DNA from: Vibrio maritimus
GTDB taxonomy: Bacteria; Pseudomonadota; Gammaproteobacteria; Enterobacterales; Vibrionaceae
Assembly: GCA_000755425.1 (NCBI GenBank)
Contig: BBMT01000006.1
Coordinates: 186,001-250,000, forward strand
Length of the DNA stretch: 64,000 nt
Reading direction: 5' to 3'
Of this stretch, positions 61,380 to 64,000 are shown in pieces (position 1 is the stretch's first letter; each line of letters starts with the position of its first letter). The translations under genes were made by a program, and so were the position numbers. The notes below the pieces were generated by a model, which did no database searches, was not told the DNA's origin, and worked only from the letters and a program-made list of their open reading frames with translations.

Positions 61380-62593
61380 CTAAGACGTATGATTAATAGG
61401 CTTATCGGCAAGTAGGCTGCGCTGGTCGATATGATAAAGCTTGTAGCAAAGTCCAAATAACGCTGCATAAAGTAATGCGCCACCTTCAACAACACCCGGC
61501 CATCGACCTACCTGCCAACAATAGAGTAAGAAAAACCCGCCTAAACTACCGCCAATGTAATAGTGCACCAGATAGAGGGCAGTGGCAGTCGCTTTTGCTT
61601 GTGTCGCCTTTTGGCTTACCCATGCATAGGCCAGCGTATGTGTGAAGAAGGCGCCGCCACTGATAAGTAGTAGTCCGAGTAGCATCATAGGGATGGATTC
61701 AAATAAGGCGACCAGCATACCCAGTAGGCTCAATAAGGTTCCGAATACCATGCCTGGAATCGGTGGGTATCTTTTGCGCCAATTGGCACTGAGTTTGGAT
61801 GACAGTGTGCCCGCCAAATAGCACAGGAATATAAGTGAGCTAAGCGCAATGGGCAGGTTGTGCGGAGCCTCGACCAAGCGAAATCCCATCACTGAGTAGA
61901 GGTTTACGAACAGCGCAAAGTTAATGCCGCCAATGAGCATCGCCACCCATACCGTTGGGTTTGAGATGTGCGTGACCAAACTGCGGTTGTGATGGTAGAA
62001 CAGTCCTCGAGCAGGTTTAAAGTGCTGCTGTTTAGGTAGCATCGCGATGACCAGCAAAGCGGATATTAATGTAAAAGTGGCGATAACAAACACCGCCGTT
62101 TTCCAGTCAAAATAGTCGGTCAACACCCCACCTGCGACACGCCCAGCAATGCCACCTAAAGAATTTGCAGCAATATAGCCGCCAATTGCTTTAGTGAACG
62201 CATCGGGCGACAGTTCTTCTACCATATAGGCGACGGCAACAGAGGCAAATGCCGCTAGCCCAACGCCCATCGCCGCCCTTAATAAGACAATGGCGGTTAA
62301 GCTGTCGGTTAACATCATCGAATAGCCGATGACAGGCAGCGATATTAAGCCACCAATCATCACAGCACGGCGGCCAACACTTTCTGACGTGATTGCCCAA
62401 GGAACCAAACATAAAGATAGTGCGAGAGTCGAGGCAGCAAATACCCAGTTGATTTCCGTTTCAGACACCTCGAAGTGACTACTTAACTGAGGCAAGATCG
62501 GCTGAAACACATAAAGATTGCAAAACACCAAAAACGAGCCAACGCGAGCGCGAGGGTAATACGTCGATATTGAGGAGAGTGCAATTCAATCAC
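61380..62593 (-). CDS. MFS efflux transporter, YnfM type; one frameshift
   Basis: About 404 residues from GTG 62593 with one base missing near 62535; without the repair the product would lack the first helix. Corrected N-terminus reads MIELHSPQYRRITLALALA, then FLVFCNLYVFQPILPQLS. Twelve membrane helices; MFS motif A-like SESVGRRAVMIGG between helices 2 and 3; TM5 motif near GIAGRVAGGVL. Similar to YnfM of E. coli, a putative drug or metabolite exporter, which is likewise divergent from a LysR gene. Confidence 0.83.
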
Positions 62594-62695
62594 GGTAAAG
62601 CCTTACTACAAAAATGGTTAACTATGTGATCAAACTAGCATTGCTATTTTGATTAATGAAATATATTAAAAATATGGTTTGAATATATTTTATTA
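62594..62695. promoter_or_regulatory. Divergent promoter of MFS carrier and LysR regulator
   Basis: Just 102 AT-rich bases between two divergent starts. This is the standard place for LysR-type binding sites; no exact T-N11-A site was fixed. Confidence 0.5.
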
Positions 62696-63580
62696 ATGAT
62701 GGACGTTAAGCAGCTCACCCACTTTCTTGCGGTAGTCGACCACCAAAATTTTACCCGAGCCGCGCAAGCCGTAATGATCGCGCAGCCTGCGCTGAGCATT
62801 TCTATCCGTAAATTCGAGCAGCAGTTAGGCATCCAACTATTCACTCGAATCGATAAACAAGTGCGTCTTACGCAAGAAGGGCGAGCACTTGAGCCCCACG
62901 CTCGTAAGGTCTTGCAGCAAATAGAAGATGCCAAGCTTGCTGTAGACGAAATGAAAGGCCTGCTAAAAGGAGAAGTTCGCCTAGGGACGCCAAGTATGAT
63001 GGGTCGTACTTTTTCCCGGAAATTGTGATGGCATTTAAAAGTGCTTATCCCCACCTCAAAATGACGGTGGTTGAGGCGGGCACTCAAGACATTCGTCGGA
63101 TGCTGTTAAGTGGTGAGATCGATCTCGGTGTTATTAGAAACAAAGACGTTCCTGATGATCTCGAAGTGGATCAGATTTTCCGCTCGGAGATGGTGGCTGT
63201 CGTTAGCCAACATCATCATTTTGCTAGCCGAGCCTCCTTAGATTTTGATGAGTTTTTTGATGAAGAGCTAGTGATGTTTAAGCCGGGGTATTTTCATCGA
63301 GATTTTATTGATGAAGAGCGCAAACGTAGGCAGATAGAGCCAAGTTTCATTCGAAACTAACTTGTTGCCCATGATCCTTTCTATTGTGAAACATGAATAC
63401 GCTATCACTGCGCTCCTTGAATTGGTGACGGAACATGAGCCAGAAGTGAAAGGCATTTCATTTGAACCGCCCGTGTTTGTTGATTTGGCGTTAGCGTGGC
63501 GTAAAGATGGGTATTTGTCGCGGGCGGATAGAAGCTTCATCGATTTCATTAAGAAGCAGATGCAGTACAGAGCTGACTAG
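62696..63580 (+). CDS. LysR-family regulator; two frameshifts
   Basis: About 294 residues; one base is missing near 63003 and one extra near 63350. N-terminal winged helix-turn-helix (about 1-60; MDVKQLTHFLAVVDHQNFTRAAQAVMIAQPALSISIRKFEQQLG), then effector domain (EIVMAFKSAYPHLKMTVVEAG, GEIDLGVI). Probably controls the divergent MFS gene. Its 3' end overlaps that of the convergent gene at 63549 by 32 bases. Confidence 0.87.
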
Positions 63581-64000
63581 GTTCTAATCGGCGCAGTGCC
63601 GCCTCAATTGACGTTACATGATAATACGTACTGCCATTGTATTTACTGCTGCTGGTAATTAAGCCAACTAAGGTGTTTGTCGCACCAACTTGGCTGATAA
63701 CAGGCGTGCCTGCGATGAGCTCACTCATTTCGTCGCAGTTGCTCAAGGTGAGCTGTTTATTTTCATTGGAATCAAGTAGACAGGTTTCTACCGACAGAGC
63801 ATCGCGAGCTTTGTCCCAAACGGCCAGCTGAACAGGCTCCGATTGCCAGGCTTGCTTAGGTATTGCTAGCAAAGAATGCAACTGCTGGTGGCAGCCTAGT
63901 TCTGTGTTGACCTCCAAAATTGCCCAATCTTGCTCAGTCGTTACTTGTGCCAACTTGTGATGATCGGTGGTAACAGATACAACATGAGCATAAGTATAGC
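63549..64000 (-). CDS. Trypsin-like serine protease, C-terminal part
   Basis: Partial: open from the window edge leftwards to a stop at 63549, about 150 codons. HHKLAQVTTEQDWAILEVN resembles the catalytic-Asp region of trypsin-like proteases. CDEMSELIAGTPVISQVGATNTLVGLITSS resembles the region around the catalytic Ser, but GTPV replaces the usual GDSGSP, so the fragment may be inactive or my assignment wrong. Family-level call only. Confidence 0.4.
   Translation of the reverse strand, partial: YTYAHVVSVTTDHHKLAQVTTEQDWAILEVNTELGCHQQLHSLLAIPKQAWQSEPVQLAVWDKARDALSVETCLLDSNENKQLTLSNCDEMSELIAGTPVISQVGATNTLVGLITSSSKYNGSTYYHVTSIEAALRRLEPSQLCTASAS

Overview
The window reads as Vibrionaceae chromosomal DNA. 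Reasons: moderate GC, a GH26/CBM31 beta-1,3-xylanase of the type known from marine Vibrio, an RpoS-like sigma factor, a DUF1415 gene, a TcyP-type cystine carrier and a Vibrio-like cobalamin salvage block. Chromosome II is a guess from the accessory, sugar-rich content. No rRNA, tRNA, insertion sequence, CRISPR array or phage gene was seen.

Layout. 1-4973: start of a chemoreceptor, two LamB-family porins, and a MalM-like lipoprotein. 5011-45049: a large xylan/xylose region. It contains a secreted di-haem cytochrome with an N-terminal CBM31-like module; a divergent secreted GH26 beta-1,3-xylanase with two CBM31 modules; galM and a chemoreceptor; a CUT1 ABC importer operon ending in a GH26 lipoprotein; xylFGH; a GH43 beta-xylosidase; xylA; a GPH-type symporter; an AraC/XylR-like regulator; a GH3 glycosidase; a second GH43 plus an SDR; a LacI regulator; a second CUT1 importer lacking an ATPase; xylR; xylB; and two aldo/keto reductases. 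45224-50722: a cysteine-rich ArsP/DUF318 permease, tcyP, an NAD(P)-binding protein, an RpoS-like sigma factor and a small cysteine-rich protein. 50994-58971: cobT-cobS-cobU-cobC, an M3 peptidase, astE and btuCD. 59046-64000: a MazG-like pyrophosphatase, small unknowns, DUF1415, a YnfM-like MFS carrier with divergent LysR, and the end of a trypsin-like protein.

How it may work together (inference): the CBM31 xylanase cuts beta-1,3-xylan outside the cell, LamB-type porins admit oligosaccharides, and a surface or periplasmic GH26 lipoprotein trims them. Two CUT1 importers and a symporter take them in. GH43 and GH3 enzymes release xylose, which is also imported by XylFGH. XylA and XylB feed the pentose phosphate pathway. 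XylR, a second XylR-like protein and a LacI protein, probably with CRP, control expression. The CBM31-tethered di-haem protein is the least expected component and may be an oxidative partner.

Data quality: about 22 genes are interrupted by single-base indels, mostly deletions and often in short homopolymers, with good homology continuing in the next frame. This looks like consensus error in the assembly rather than gene decay. These genes are reported as single loci spanning the breaks.
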